Counted from the first letter of the stretch, positions 9,121-18,943 are shown. The stretch is DNA of 64,000 bases from DATARH01 sp963847345 (GCA_963847345.1 CAWJZU010000014.1:76371-140370), one strand, 5' to 3'. Made by a program: numbers and translations. Notes: generated by a model from the sequence alone, not told the origin.

Positions 9121-9166
9121 GGCGGCTTCGAGCACGGCTGGATCGGCGGCTTTGAGCACGGCTGGA
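9121..9166. repeat. two-copy 24-bp tandem repeat in a divergent promoter region
   Basis: Two 22-nt copies (9121-9142 and 9145-9166), starting GGCGGCTT and ending GCACGGCTGGA, differ at one base (C/T) and are separated by TC. They lie between the divergent solute-binding-protein and radical-SAM genes, 70 bases before the radical-SAM start, where regulatory sites would be expected. Confidence 0.7.
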
Positions 9167-9236
9167 ATTGACTGCCGGTTCGCGAACCCTGTGGATATAC
9201 TCTCGACAACGATCGGCAGTGCGGAGGAAGAGCGAC

Positions 9237-10850
9237 ATGGCCGACATTGTTCTGATCAATCCGAAGTTTTTTCCGACTTATTGGGGTCTCGACCACGCGC
9301 TGCCGCTGTTCCGCAAGGGCGCGCTTATGCCGCCGCTTAACCTTGCACTGCTGGCGGCGCTGACCCCGGCAGGGCATGCGGTCACGATAATCGACGAGAA
9401 TGTCGAGCCGATCGATTACGAGCGCTGCCGCCGTGCCGATATTGTCGGCGTGACCGGGATGGCGGTGCAGCGCATGCGCATGCACGAGATCATCACCGAA
9501 CTGAAATCGCGCCGGGTTTTCATTGTGCTCGGCGGTCCCTGGGTGACCGTCAAACCGGAGGATCTTGGTCCGCTCGCCGATGTTGTCTTTATCGGGGAGG
9601 CGGAGGAAACCTGGCCGCGCTTTCTCGCGGAGTGGGAAGAGGGCCGTCACGGCAGCTGCTACGAGCAGGCTGAAAAAAGCGACATGTCCTCGGTGCCGGC
9701 GCCGCGGCTCGATTTGCTGCCGATGCGGCAATACCTCTACGGGAGTCTGCAGATTTCGCGCGGCTGTCCGTTCACCTGCGAGTTCTGCGATATCATCGTT
9801 GTGTTCGGCCGCCGGCCGCGGCTCAAGAGCGCCCGTCAGGTTATTGCCGAGCTGGAAGGGCTGCGCGCCGCCGGAATGCACGATGCGTTCATCGTCGACG
9901 ACAACCTGATCGGCAACAAGAAGGCGATAAAGGAGATTCTGCGCGAGATCATCGTCTGGCAAGAGGCGAATGGCTATCCGATGAGCTTCGTTACCGAGGC
10001 TTCGATCGACTTAGCCGAGGATCCGGAGATGATGCAGATGATGCTGGACGCGAATATCGACACGGTCTTTGTCGGCATCGAATCACCGAACGAGGAATCG
10101 CTGCGTGAAACAAAGAAAATCCAAAACCTGACGGATCGCAGCGGCACCGCCCTGGAAAAGGTTCATCGCATACAGAATGCCGGAATACTCGTATCGGCCG
10201 GGATGATCGTCGGCTTCGACAACGACGATGCGAGCGTCTTCGATCTACAGCGTCGGTTCGTCGAGGAGTCGCGCGTTGCGCAGATAGCGACCGGGATGCT
10301 GTTTGCGATCCCACAAACGCCGCTCTACAAGCGGCTCGAAAACGAGGGCCGGCTGTGCGACTTGTTTCTGATGTCGAATTGGGGCAGCGCCGCCGCGACG
10401 AATGTCATACCCCTGCGGATGACGATTGACGAATTGCAGAAAGGATACATCAAGCTGCTCGAGGATTTATACCATCCAGATGCGTTCTTTGCCCGCATGG
10501 ATGCGATGTGCTTCGAGACGGGCTGGCTGCCAGCTCCCGGGCGAACGCGTTATTTACGCCGCCGACCGCTGCGCCGCCTCAAGCTGAGGACAAAGGCGGG
10601 CATTGAGGCGCTCTACATTTTTGTCCAGCTGATGCGCCGGGTCCCCGATCCGATTTTGCGGCGGCGATATCGGCGCCAGTTTCTGAAAGTGCTGATGCGC
10701 CGTTCGAACCCGCGGCTGCTGCGGATTTACGCCATGTTCTGTGCTTTGCATTTCCATTACGACAAGCTGGTAGCGCAGCTAAAGGCGGCCCGTCCGGCGG
10801 TCAGCGAGCCAGGAAGGGTAGGTCAGGACGCCCGCGCGGCCGCCGACTGA
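9237..10850 (+). CDS. B12-binding-domain radical SAM protein (DUF4070 type, HpnP-like)
   Basis: 537 aa. Residues 1-150 form a Rossmann-like cobalamin-binding domain (VLINPKFFPTYWGLD, VGVTGMAVQRMR, VLGGPWVTVKPE, VFIGEAEETW). The radical SAM core follows with CPFTCEFC (C177, C181, C184) for the 4Fe-4S cluster. A C-terminal DUF4070-like region holds the run VSAGMIVGFDNDD and a basic helical tail. Relatives include the hopanoid C-2 methylase HpnP and other B12-dependent methylases; no hopanoid genes are nearby, so the substrate is open. Start ATG 9237 has GGAGGAAG eight bases upstream. Its 3' end overlaps the convergent sulfatase-like gene by 28 bases. Confidence 0.85.
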   Translation: MADIVLINPKFFPTYWGLDHALPLFRKGALMPPLNLALLAALTPAGHAVTIIDENVEPIDYERCRRADIVGVTGMAVQRMRMHEIITELKSRRVFIVLGGPWVTVKPEDLGPLADVVFIGEAEETWPRFLAEWEEGRHGSCYEQAEKSDMSSVPAPRLDLLPMRQYLYGSLQISRGCPFTCEFCDIIVVFGRRPRLKSARQVIAELEGLRAAGMHDAFIVDDNLIGNKKAIKEILREIIVWQEANGYPMSFVTEASIDLAEDPEMMQMMLDANIDTVFVGIESPNEESLRETKKIQNLTDRSGTALEKVHRIQNAGILVSAGMIVGFDNDDASVFDLQRRFVEESRVAQIATGMLFAIPQTPLYKRLENEGRLCDLFLMSNWGSAAATNVIPLRMTIDELQKGYIKLLEDLYHPDAFFARMDAMCFETGWLPAPGRTRYLRRRPLRRLKLRTKAGIEALYIFVQLMRRVPDPILRRRYRRQFLKVLMRRSNPRLLRIYAMFCALHFHYDKLVAQLKAARPAVSEPGRVGQDARAAAD

Positions 10851-12442
10851 TCCGCATCCGCGGCATCGCCCGGCGGCGCAGCAAGGGCGGCGGCGATCAC
10901 CGCTTGTCCGAGTTGGTGCGCCGGGATGTCGTGGCGCTCAGCCGCGCCGCCGGCGCCGTTCCAGATCACGTAATCGGCCGAGGTCTCGGTAAAGCCGAAA
11001 TGCGCGTAGGCGCGCGGCAGGCTCGGCAGGTGGTCACCATAGAATGCCACGACGGCCGGTTCGCCGCGCCGATCGAGTTCGCCGATCAGGATTTGCAGCA
11101 TCGCGTCGGAGCGTTTGAGCCCATCAAGATAGCGCAGCAGGCCGGCTCCGTCGGGAATATCGCGCGGGTCGAACAGGGAGGCGATTTCCGGGTCAATGGG
11201 TGGCCCCTTCGCCAGCCAGGGACCGTGATTCCCCATCGTGATCGCAAAAATAAACGTTTCGGGTCCCTCGCGGTCGAGGACGCGCAGGATGTCGCCGGCA
11301 AGATCGGGGTCCGGGTAATAGGGCGGGGTGCGCCGCCCGCCGAGCGTCTCGCGGCCGAGGAAATGCTCGAACCCGAGCGCCGGCATCACCAGGTCGCGGC
11401 GAAAAAAGCGGCGATCGAACGGGTGCAGGCAGACCGTGCGATAGCCGGCCCGGCGCAGCCGCCAGACATGCGATTCGATCGGCGTTCGCGCCAACGCGTA
11501 ATACGGGTTGAAGCGGTCGTAGCCAAGCTTGGCGTCGGGAATGCCGGTCAGCACGGCGAATTCGGCGCGCATCGTGTTCGCGCCCCAGCCCGGCACGTTG
11601 AGCCGCCCGAACCGGACCGACGACGCACGGCACGCGGCAAAGCCGGCCAGCAGCTCCGGCGGGATTGTCTGCGACAGCCGCCTCGCGTCGAAAAACGACT
11701 CGCACTGCACGATGATGATCGGCCCGCTGGGAACCGGTGTCGCGGTGCGGCGCGCCCGCGTCTCGAGACTGCCGGGATGCGGCGGCGGGCCCGGGTCGCA
11801 GGTAGCCGTGAAACGGCGCCGGCGCACGCCGCGCTCATCCCGCGCGATAACGGTGTGGACGAGCAGCGTCGCGAACGGTCCGAGCGCGGCCGCGTCGGCG
11901 AACGGCTCGCCGCTCGGCCTTGCGATCCAGCGCAGCGTGGTTGCCGCGATGCCGACGAGTCGTTCTCGTGAAGCCACCCAGATCGCGGCGGCGGCCAGCG
12001 CGACGGCGGCGAGCGCGGCGAGCGGATGTGGTTCCCATACCGGCGATTCGAAAATCAACAATGCAGCGGCCGCCGCCAATCCGGCTACAGCGCCGCCGAT
12101 TACCAGCCCCGGCCCAGCGAATGGGAGGTAAAGGTGCGGGTGCGTGACGACCTGCAGCAGTTCGACCGACTCGGAGAAGACGACCGGCTCGCGCAGGGTC
12201 TCTCGCATCGTATGGTCAGCGAGACAGAACCCGGCGCCGAGCGCCGCCGCCACGACGCCGACGAACAGCGGCCGGCCCGTTGCGACAGCCAGCAGCGCCG
12301 CGCCGAGTGCGAACGGCGCCAAGTCGATCAGCATCACCGCGATCGGAGCGATGCGGCACCGCGCGACGCGGCGCGGCGCGAGCCACGCGGCAAACACGAA
12401 CATCGCCCCGGCAGCGATATGGAGCAGCGAGGTTGGCGACAT
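10823..12442 (-). CDS. membrane alkaline-phosphatase-superfamily transferase (LTA synthase/sulfatase-like)
   Basis: 539 aa. The first ~200 residues hold several hydrophobic segments (SLLHIAAGAMFVFAAWLA, APFALGAALLAVATG, LVIGGAVAGLAAAAALL, LAALAAVALAAAAIWVA), then a soluble catalytic domain. Motifs expected of LtaS/sulfatase-fold enzymes are present: VQCESFFDARR (metal Glu), GANTMRAEFAVLTG (Thr nucleophile), TMGNHGPW and FYGDHLPSL (metal Asp-His). A role adding phospho-alcohol groups to a surface glycan is likely by family. It begins four bases after the SDR gene and belongs to the kpsC-SDR operon, so it probably decorates the capsule or a lipid intermediate. Confidence 0.83.
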   Translation of the reverse strand: MSPTSLLHIAAGAMFVFAAWLAPRRVARCRIAPIAVMLIDLAPFALGAALLAVATGRPLFVGVVAAALGAGFCLADHTMRETLREPVVFSESVELLQVVTHPHLYLPFAGPGLVIGGAVAGLAAAAALLIFESPVWEPHPLAALAAVALAAAAIWVASRERLVGIAATTLRWIARPSGEPFADAAALGPFATLLVHTVIARDERGVRRRRFTATCDPGPPPHPGSLETRARRTATPVPSGPIIIVQCESFFDARRLSQTIPPELLAGFAACRASSVRFGRLNVPGWGANTMRAEFAVLTGIPDAKLGYDRFNPYYALARTPIESHVWRLRRAGYRTVCLHPFDRRFFRRDLVMPALGFEHFLGRETLGGRRTPPYYPDPDLAGDILRVLDREGPETFIFAITMGNHGPWLAKGPPIDPEIASLFDPRDIPDGAGLLRYLDGLKRSDAMLQILIGELDRRGEPAVVAFYGDHLPSLPRAYAHFGFTETSADYVIWNGAGGAAERHDIPAHQLGQAVIAAALAAPPGDAADADQSAAARAS

Positions 12443-12446
12443 CGCG

Positions 12447-13226
12447 TCAGGCGTCGCGTATCCTGAAACGGAAGCCGCGCAGGATCGCGTCCCCGATTGG
12501 AGCCGGCGCGAAATCGCAGAACCGCATCCCGAGCACCAGCGGCCACGGAAAATCAATGCGGGCCGCGCCGCGGTCGATGCCGCGTTTGATGCGCCGGGCG
12601 GCCCGCTCGCCGGTGACGAGAAACGGCGTCGGACCTTCCCAGCGGTCGGTCATCGGCGAGGAGAAAAATCCCGGCGAGACGACCGTCACGCCCACCCCGT
12701 GCCGCGCGAGGCGGGGGCGCAGCGCTTCGGCATAAGCGCGCAATCCGGCCTTGCTAGCGCAATAGCCCGGGCTGTACGGCAGGCCGCGAAACGCCGCCAC
12801 CGACGCGATCGCGACGATCCGGCCGCGCCCGCGCTCGCAGAGCGCCGGCACGAGCGGCGCGATCGTGTTGACGGCGCCGACGAGGTTGACTTCGATCTGC
12901 CGCAATGTCGTCGCGGCCGGCTCCCCGGCGTTGTCCGGGTCGGATCCGGCCGAGGTGCCGGCATTCGCGATCAGCAATTCGACCGGGTGAGCGCGGTCGA
13001 ATTCCTCGAGCCAGGATGCCATCGCCGCAGTGTCGGCGACATCGAGCGCGGCGCTTTCAACCCGCGCGCCGGCGGCGCGGCACGCCGCCCCGGTGCGCGC
13101 CAGCCGCTCGCGGTTGCGCGCCACCAGCGCGAGCACGACTCCCGGTCCGGCATAGGACGCTGCGAGCGCCGCCCCGAGACCGCTCGACGCGCCGGTAATC
13201 GCGACCACACGGTACGGCGCCCGCAT
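12447..13226 (-). CDS. short-chain dehydrogenase/reductase (SDR)
   Basis: 259 aa classical SDR: cofactor motif TGASSGLGAALA, the NAG motif in LLIANAGTS, a catalytic serine region in IASVAAF and the active-site YCASKAG (YxxxK). It oxidises or reduces an alcohol/ketone with NAD(P)H; the substrate is unknown. Its ATG overlaps the TGA of the kpsC frame (TGATG), and the next gene starts four bases after its stop, so it is translationally coupled within the capsule-type operon. This placement suggests a role in making a glycan precursor or lipid anchor, though that is inference. Confidence 0.88.
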   Translation of the reverse strand: MRAPYRVVAITGASSGLGAALAASYAGPGVVLALVARNRERLARTGAACRAAGARVESAALDVADTAAMASWLEEFDRAHPVELLIANAGTSAGSDPDNAGEPAATTLRQIEVNLVGAVNTIAPLVPALCERGRGRIVAIASVAAFRGLPYSPGYCASKAGLRAYAEALRPRLARHGVGVTVVSPGFFSSPMTDRWEGPTPFLVTGERAARRIKRGIDRGAARIDFPWPLVLGMRFCDFAPAPIGDAILRGFRFRIRDA

Positions 13227-15230
13227 CACGTCCGCGGCCGCTGTGCAAGCCCGCGCGCCTCTACCGGCGCGTCGCGGTCGGTGCCGGAGGGCCGTGGCAC
13301 CGCGCGCAGCTCGCCCAGGCGGCGCGACAGGAGCCCTTGCAGACGCCTCATACGCACCAGCGGCCCGGGCCGCCACAATTCCGGCCGGTCGAGCCGCTCG
13401 ATCAGGATTTCGGGGCCGCAGGGCAGCCGGGTCAGCGGATCGAGATAGCGGGGATAGAGGATCAGTGCGCCGGCCACGAGCTGGTCGAGGCTCAGCAGCC
13501 GGCCGCGATCGAATGGAGGAAGGTCGGTTGTCAGCCCCCAGCCGGCGTAAAACGGCCGGCCGTAAACAATGACGCGAAGCCCGCGCAACAGCGCCTCGAA
13601 CCCGGCGAGCGAGGTCATCGTGTGGATTTCTTGGCTGACGGCCATCAGCCGATCCGTTGAACCGTTTGATACAACGAGATCGGCGAAGCGCGTTGCATCG
13701 CTGTCCAGCACCGCGCCGATCCGGTGCCCGGCTACAACGTCGGGATGCGGTTTGTAAATGATGAACGCGTCCGGGTTCGCGGCGCGCACCCGCGCCAGCA
13801 GACCGAGATTTGTGCTGACCTCGCCGGCCCCGAAACGGATCGACAGATCGTCCTCGACCTGCCCCGGAACAAGGATGCGGCAGCGGTCGCGCGGAACATC
13901 GGCAACTGGGTCCCCGGGCGGGCGGCTGGAAATCAGGTTGTATTTGGTGATGCCGCGCTCGACGAGCCGGTTCCTGAGCCGCTCGGCGCGGGCGAGAATG
14001 GCCGGCGGAAAGTCGCTGTCGCGCAGCAGGCATTCCAGATCGTTGTCGCCGCGCGGATCGAAATACATTCCGCTCCCGTCGAACACGAGCGAGGCCGGCG
14101 GCAGGAAGTCGGAGCCGAGCCCGACCGAGCGGATGAACCCGTCCTCAACACGAATCAGTTTCACGTCGGCACGGGACGCCGCCTCGGCGAGACCCTCGGG
14201 CAGACGCGAAGCCCAGCAAGCGATCGCGCCGCTTTTTACGCCGCGATGGGTACGGACCGCATCCAATGCTCCCTCGACGGTACGGCGGAACACCGGCACG
14301 CCGGCCGTCGAGCGAACGAAATCGCCGATCCGACGCCGCTTCCAGAACGACATGCCGACGCAGACCGCGATGCGGCGGTTCGCGGTCTCGATCCGGCGCC
14401 AATCGGCGACGATCGCCAGCACCTCCTCGAAGCGGATTGCGGAGTTGCGGAACGGATCGCGGCAGCGCGTCGCGACGAGACAGATCCCGGCGAAGATTTC
14501 TTCGACCGAGCGGCGGAAACCGTGTTGCGCCACGACAGCGTGGTCTTCGGTAACGCCCCACCCGGTATAGGGAGCGGCGGCGAAGGCGGTCACCAGGACG
14601 CCGGCAAGCAGCGCGAGGAAACCGAACTCGCCGCCGACGCTGTAGACGCGCTCGGCGCGGTCGAGTAGCGACCACGGGTCGCAGCTGCGGTCGATTACAG
14701 TCGCGCCGCGTGCTCGCGCCGCCTCCAGCCGAGGGCTAAGTCTCCGCGCCAGTCCGTGCCGCGGCAAGCACAACGACCCGCTCGGGAGCGTAGGCGGACA
14801 ACGCCGCATCCAGCATCGCCCCTTCGCTCTTGGGATCTGCCGTCCGGTCGGCGGCGATATCGGCCAGCGCGGGTTCAGCGACGGCGACCACGGCGATATC
14901 GCCTGCGGGCAGCTCCGGTTCGGTGTCCGCTTCCCACCATGCCCCGCCGACGCGCGCCGCCACCAGCGCTTGGCGCGAAGCGGCCGCTCGCGCCAGCAGC
15001 GCCGAAGACTCCCAACCACGCTCGCGGAGGATCTGTCCGGGAGTGGGGACGCCGGGCGACCGCGCGGAAGCTAGGGGAGTTGCTGCCGCGCAGACGCTCA
15101 GGACCGGGGGCGGGTGTAATCCGCGCCGCGGCGCGCGCAGCACGCCCTCGGCCAGAACCGGTGCCGGATCGTTGCCGAGTTCGGGAAACAAAACCGCTCG
15201 TGCGGCGAGCAGCTCTTTCCGCTGGGTCAC
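13226..15230 (-). pseudogene. kpsC: kpsC-type beta-Kdo transferase with a frameshift
   Basis: KpsC builds the poly-Kdo linker on which ABC-type (group 2) capsules are assembled. The C-terminal module is intact: KLIRVEDGFIRSVGLGSDF, SLVFDGSGMYFDPRG, ITKYNL, YKPHPDVVAGHR and VIVYGRPFYAGWGLTTD. Upstream is the end of the first module (RVYSVGGEFGFLALLAG, APYTGWGVTED). The gene's N-terminus (GTG at 15230) is in another frame and stops at 14736; reading moves by one base near 14750, between VVVLAAAR and LARRLSPRLEAARARG. The N-terminal module is shorter than usual. As the sequence stands it gives no full-length protein, so it is either decayed or a base error. Confidence 0.75.
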
Positions 15231-15545
15231 CGTGTCCGCCCAATCACCGAGGTGGCCATCTCCAGAAGCCTAGCGCCGGCTGGTGTGCTGTCCATGAAAA
15301 TCGCTGCTCATCGAAACAGCCATCATTGAAAATCCGCGGGCCAGCGCAATCCCCGACCAGGGAAATCGCTGTCCGGGACCTCGCCAATTTTCCCAAACGC
15401 CTGCTGCGACAGCAATGCGCATCGCTTTAATGTTACGCTAGGCCTTGTCAGGCGATATCATCTCCGCGGGCGCACTTGGTGCGGGGCGGGCGCCTCGGCG
15501 GATCGGGTACCTACGCTTGTCCCGTTGCAAAGCTTGGAACGCGTT
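15231..15545. other. divergent promoter region between kpsC and kpsE
   Basis: 315 bases separate the divergent kpsC-type and kpsE-type genes and should carry both promoters. I see no clear -35/-10 pair and no supported reading frame. Only the final part, with GGAA six bases before ATG 15546, is assignable: it is the kpsE ribosome site. Confidence 0.4.
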
Positions 15546-16728
15546 ATGGTCGATATCTTGCGCCGTGTTGGAGCCGTGGCGGATACAGCTGCAGTCGGGG
15601 CGCGCACGCGCACGCCGGGACGGTTCGTGGCGTTTTTCCGCTCGCTCAATATCTGGTTCTGGGCGATTGTCGGCGTGCCCACGCTGCTCGCCGGCGTCTA
15701 TTTTTTCGCGATCGCCTCCGACCAGTACATGTCGGAGGTCAAGTTCCTGGTGCGCGGGCCGACCAAGCAACCGCAGCAATCCGATCAGCGCGATGCTGAG
15801 CAGCTCGGCCGTCGCTGCGGTGACAGACGATACGTACGCGGTTCACGAATATCTGCTGTCGCGCGACGCGGTGCGCCGGCTCGAGCGGGAGAACGACTTG
15901 CGCGCTCTGCTCGGGCGTCCCGAGGGCGATCTGATCAGCCGCTTTCCGGGGCTGATGTTCTGGCGCCAGGATTTCGAATCGCTCTATGACGCATACTCGC
16001 GGTTCGTGTCGGTTGAAATCGATAGCATGAGCGGCGTCAGCACGCTGCGCGTTAAGGCCTACCGGCCGGAAGACGCGCAGCGCATCGCCCAGGCGCTGCT
16101 CACCTTCAGCGAACAGCTGGTGAACACACTTAACGAACGCGCCCGGGGCGATGCAGTCGGGGTGTTCCAGCGTGAAGTTGACAGCGTCCAACAGCGGATC
16201 GCCGAGATCCAGGCGCAGCTCACGGCCTATCGGGTCAAGCAGAACATGCTCGATCCGAAGAGCGCGTCGTCGGGGCCGATCGACTTGTTGGCCCAGATTA
16301 ATACGCAACTTGCCGGCACCAAGGCGCAGCTCGCCCAGGTGATGAAGAGTTCGCCGAACAGCCCGCAGATTCCGCTGTTTCAGACCCGCATCGCGGCGCT
16401 CGAAAAGCTGATCGTCGAGGAGCGCGCCAAGGTCACCGGCGACCGCGATTCGGTTGCCACGGCGCTGGGTGAATACGAGCGGCTCACGGTGCAGCGGGAG
16501 CTGGCGGAGAAACAGCTGGCTTCGGCCTTCGCTTCGCTCGAAGCGGCGCGGCTCGAGGCGCAGCGGCAGCAGCTCTATCTCGAAACAATCGCGCAGCCGA
16601 ACTTTGCCGATTATCCGCTCTATCCGCAGCGCATCGTGTCATTCGCGACGATCGTGGCCGCCTGCCTTGTGGCTTATGGCATCACTTGGCTGCTGGTTGC
16701 CGGCGTGCGCGAGCACGCATCGGCCTAG
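15546..16728 (+). pseudogene. kpsE: kpsE-type capsule export inner-membrane protein with a frameshift
   Basis: KpsE/CtrB/BexC proteins are inner-membrane polysaccharide co-polymerase-type adaptors of ABC capsule exporters. The N-terminal frame from ATG 15546 gives the first membrane helix (WFWAIVGVPTLLAGVYFFAI) and SDQYMSEVKFLVRGP. The rest is in a frame displaced by one base from about 15785: TDDTYAVHEYLLSRDAVRRL, a long coiled coil (AEIQAQLTAYRVKQNML, TQLAGTKAQLAQVM) and the second helix (IVAACLVAYGITWLLVAG). Both parts match the family, so one indel splits an otherwise normal gene. kpsT follows after 24 bases. The neighbouring kpsC is frameshifted too. Confidence 0.8.
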
Positions 16729-16752
16729 CTGGACCGGTCCGCCGGCAGCGCG

Positions 16753-17406
16753 ATGATCCGGGCGACCGCGGTTTGCAAGGAATACCACTCCGAGACCCGG
16801 AAACAGCATCACCGGGTGTTGAGCGATATTTCCTTCGACCTCGACCGGGGTGAAAAAATCGCAGTCCTCGGCCGCAACGGCGCGGGGAAATCGACACTGA
16901 TCCGTCTGCTCGCCGGGATCGAGCTGCCGACCAGCGGCCGCATCGAGCGCGGCATGTCGGTTTCCTGGCCGGTCGGATTGAATGGCGGGGTCGGCGGCAG
17001 TATGACCGGCAACGACAACATCCGCCTGATTGCCCGGATCTACAGCAAGCCGTTTCCGCTGCTGCGCGAATACGTCGACGACTTCGCCGAACTCGGCAAG
17101 TATCTCGCCGAACCGGTTCGCACCTACTCGGCCGGCATGCGGGCGCGCCTAAATTTCGCGCTGTCGGTCGCGATCGATTTTGACTGCTACCTGATCGACG
17201 AAATCCTCGCTGTTGGCGACCAGCGCTTTCAGCGCCGCTCGCATGAGGCGCTGTTTGAGAGGCGGGCCGACCGCAGCCTGATCCTCGCCTCGCACGCGCC
17301 GCATGCCGTCAAGCAGTATTGCTCGCGGGCGCTGGTGCTGCATCGCGGGCGCGGCAAAATGTTCGACGATCTCGATCTGGCGCTCGACATCTACAACGAT
17401 CTATAG
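16753..17406 (+). CDS. kpsT: capsule exporter ABC ATPase (KpsT-like)
   Basis: 217 aa, typical for KpsT/CtrD/BexA ATPases that power capsule polysaccharide export with the permease KpsM. Walker A is GRNGAGKST (from residue 40), the signature is YSAGMRARLNFALS and Walker B is CYLIDEILAVGD. The run VSWPVGLNGGVGGSMTGNDN is typical of polysaccharide exporters. It follows kpsE by 24 bases. No kpsM, kpsD or kpsS lies in the window, so the locus is incomplete here; the permease may be elsewhere or lost. Confidence 0.87.
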   Translation: MIRATAVCKEYHSETRKQHHRVLSDISFDLDRGEKIAVLGRNGAGKSTLIRLLAGIELPTSGRIERGMSVSWPVGLNGGVGGSMTGNDNIRLIARIYSKPFPLLREYVDDFAELGKYLAEPVRTYSAGMRARLNFALSVAIDFDCYLIDEILAVGDQRFQRRSHEALFERRADRSLILASHAPHAVKQYCSRALVLHRGRGKMFDDLDLALDIYNDL

Positions 17407-17566
17407 AGCCGCGGTCTTGTGCGCGGCAGCAAACAGCGCTAGGAACGCGCCGGTCGAATGCGCTCGGGTTCGTTCGGTTCGTGCTTCGCGGCCGATTTGC
17501 GCGAGCGCCGCGGGGATTGACATTTAATTCCCCGGACGTGCCGGAAGAGCAAGGAACCGTGCCGCG

Positions 17567-18943
17567 ATGAAGGTCGCCATCATCAAGGAGCGGCGCCCGT
17601 ACGAGCATCGGGTAGCGGCTACCCCCGACAGCGTCAAGCGCACCGTCGACATGGGGGTGCAGGTGACGGTCGAAAGCGGCGCCGGCGCCGATGCGTATTT
17701 CACCGACGATGCCTACCGGGAAGCAGGGGCGACAATCGCCTCCGACGCCGCGACCGCGCTGTCCGGTGCCGACATCGTCCTGAAGGTGCAGCGGCCGTTG
17801 CGCGCCAGCGGCGATACGCAAGGTGCCGGCCCCGATGAGCTGGGCGCCATCCGGCGAGGCGCGGCGTTGGTCGGGCTGCTCGCGCCGCTCGAAAGCCGCG
17901 ACGATGTCGACGCTTATGCCGCGGCGGGCATTTCGGCGTTCGCGATGGAACTGGTGCCGCGAATCACGCGGGCGCAGACGATGGATGTGCTGTCGTCGCA
18001 GGCCAATCTTGCCGGGTACAAGGCCGTGCTCGATGCCGCCGACGAGTTCGGCCGCGCCCTGCCGATGATGATGACCGCAGCCGGCACGATCAAGGCGGCG
18101 CGGGTTCTGGTGATGGGCGCCGGGGTTGCCGGTCTGCAGGCGATCGCGACCGCCCGTCGGCTCGGCGCGATCGTCAGCGCCACCGACGTGCGGATCGCCG
18201 CCAAGGAGCAGGTGGAAAGCCTTGGCGCGAATTTTATCACGGTAGACGAGGCGGCGATGCGCGCCGCCGAAACGGCGGGTGGCTATGCCCGCGAGATGGG
18301 CGAGGATTTCGCACGGCGTCAGCGCGAGATGATCGCGCAGACGTTGCGCCGCACCGATATCGTCATCTGCACCGCGCTGATCCCGGGACGCCGCGCCCCG
18401 GTGCTGCTGACCGCCGATATGGTCGCGGGAATGATGCCGGGCTCGGTCATCGTCGATCTCGCGGTGGAGGCCGGCGGTAACGTCGAGGGCAGCCGGCTCG
18501 GCGAAATTGCGAAGACGGCGAACGGGGTCAAGATCATCGGCTACCCGAATATGCCGTCGCGCATCGCGGTCGACGCGAGCCAGCTTTATGCGCGCAACCT
18601 GCTCGCCTTCCTTGCGCTGCTGATCGACAGCGAACGGCAGCTGCGGATCGACACCTCCGACGAGATCATCAGGGCCGCGCTGTTGACCCAGGATGGCGCG
18701 GTCGTGAACCCCGCGCTTGTCCCGGAACCGGCCGAGACGCGGGACGGATGCAACCCCCGGAGTAACGGCGGGAATTACGTTACGGAGAAACAATGGCTGA
18801 TCCCGTACTGCTTGCGCCGCGCGCCGGTGAACTTGCCGGTAATGCCGAGGCGCTCGCGCGTAATCTCGACGAGCTGTCGCGGCAGCTTGCCTTGGCGACC
18901 GAGCCGGTCATGCATGGCGGCGCGCCATTCATCTACCAGCTGA
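17567..18943 (+). CDS. pntAA: NAD(P) transhydrogenase subunit alpha 1 (PntAA), frame runs past the expected end
   Basis: NAD(H)-binding soluble subunit of the proton-translocating transhydrogenase. It starts MKVAIIKERRPYEHRVAATP and carries the nucleotide-binding VLVMGAGVAGLQAIATARRLGA and the closing motif IIGYPNMPSRIAVDASQLYARN. Relatives end near residue 370-400; here the frame continues to 18943 with unrelated residues, overlapping pntAB by about 150 bases. One more C in the CCCCC run at 18754-18758 would bring TAA at 18763-18765 into frame, just before the pntAB ribosome site. The true end is therefore probably about 18765, and the extension an indel artefact or mutation. AAGGAA precedes the ATG. 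Confidence 0.88.
   Translation: MKVAIIKERRPYEHRVAATPDSVKRTVDMGVQVTVESGAGADAYFTDDAYREAGATIASDAATALSGADIVLKVQRPLRASGDTQGAGPDELGAIRRGAALVGLLAPLESRDDVDAYAAAGISAFAMELVPRITRAQTMDVLSSQANLAGYKAVLDAADEFGRALPMMMTAAGTIKAARVLVMGAGVAGLQAIATARRLGAIVSATDVRIAAKEQVESLGANFITVDEAAMRAAETAGGYAREMGEDFARRQREMIAQTLRRTDIVICTALIPGRRAPVLLTADMVAGMMPGSVIVDLAVEAGGNVEGSRLGEIAKTANGVKIIGYPNMPSRIAVDASQLYARNLLAFLALLIDSERQLRIDTSDEIIRAALLTQDGAVVNPALVPEPAETRDGCNPRSNGGNYVTEKQWLIPYCLRRAPVNLPVMPRRSRVISTSCRGSLPWRPSRSCMAARHSSTS

Noticed and set aside
12144..13448. 434-codon plus-strand frame over the SDR and LtaS-like genes
   Set aside because: Arg/Ala-rich shadow frame; the minus-strand genes carry full family motifs and coupled starts.
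17518..17545. TTGACATTTAATTCCCC before pntAA as a promoter
   Set aside because: TTGACA is a good -35, but no acceptable -10 follows at 16-18 bases.
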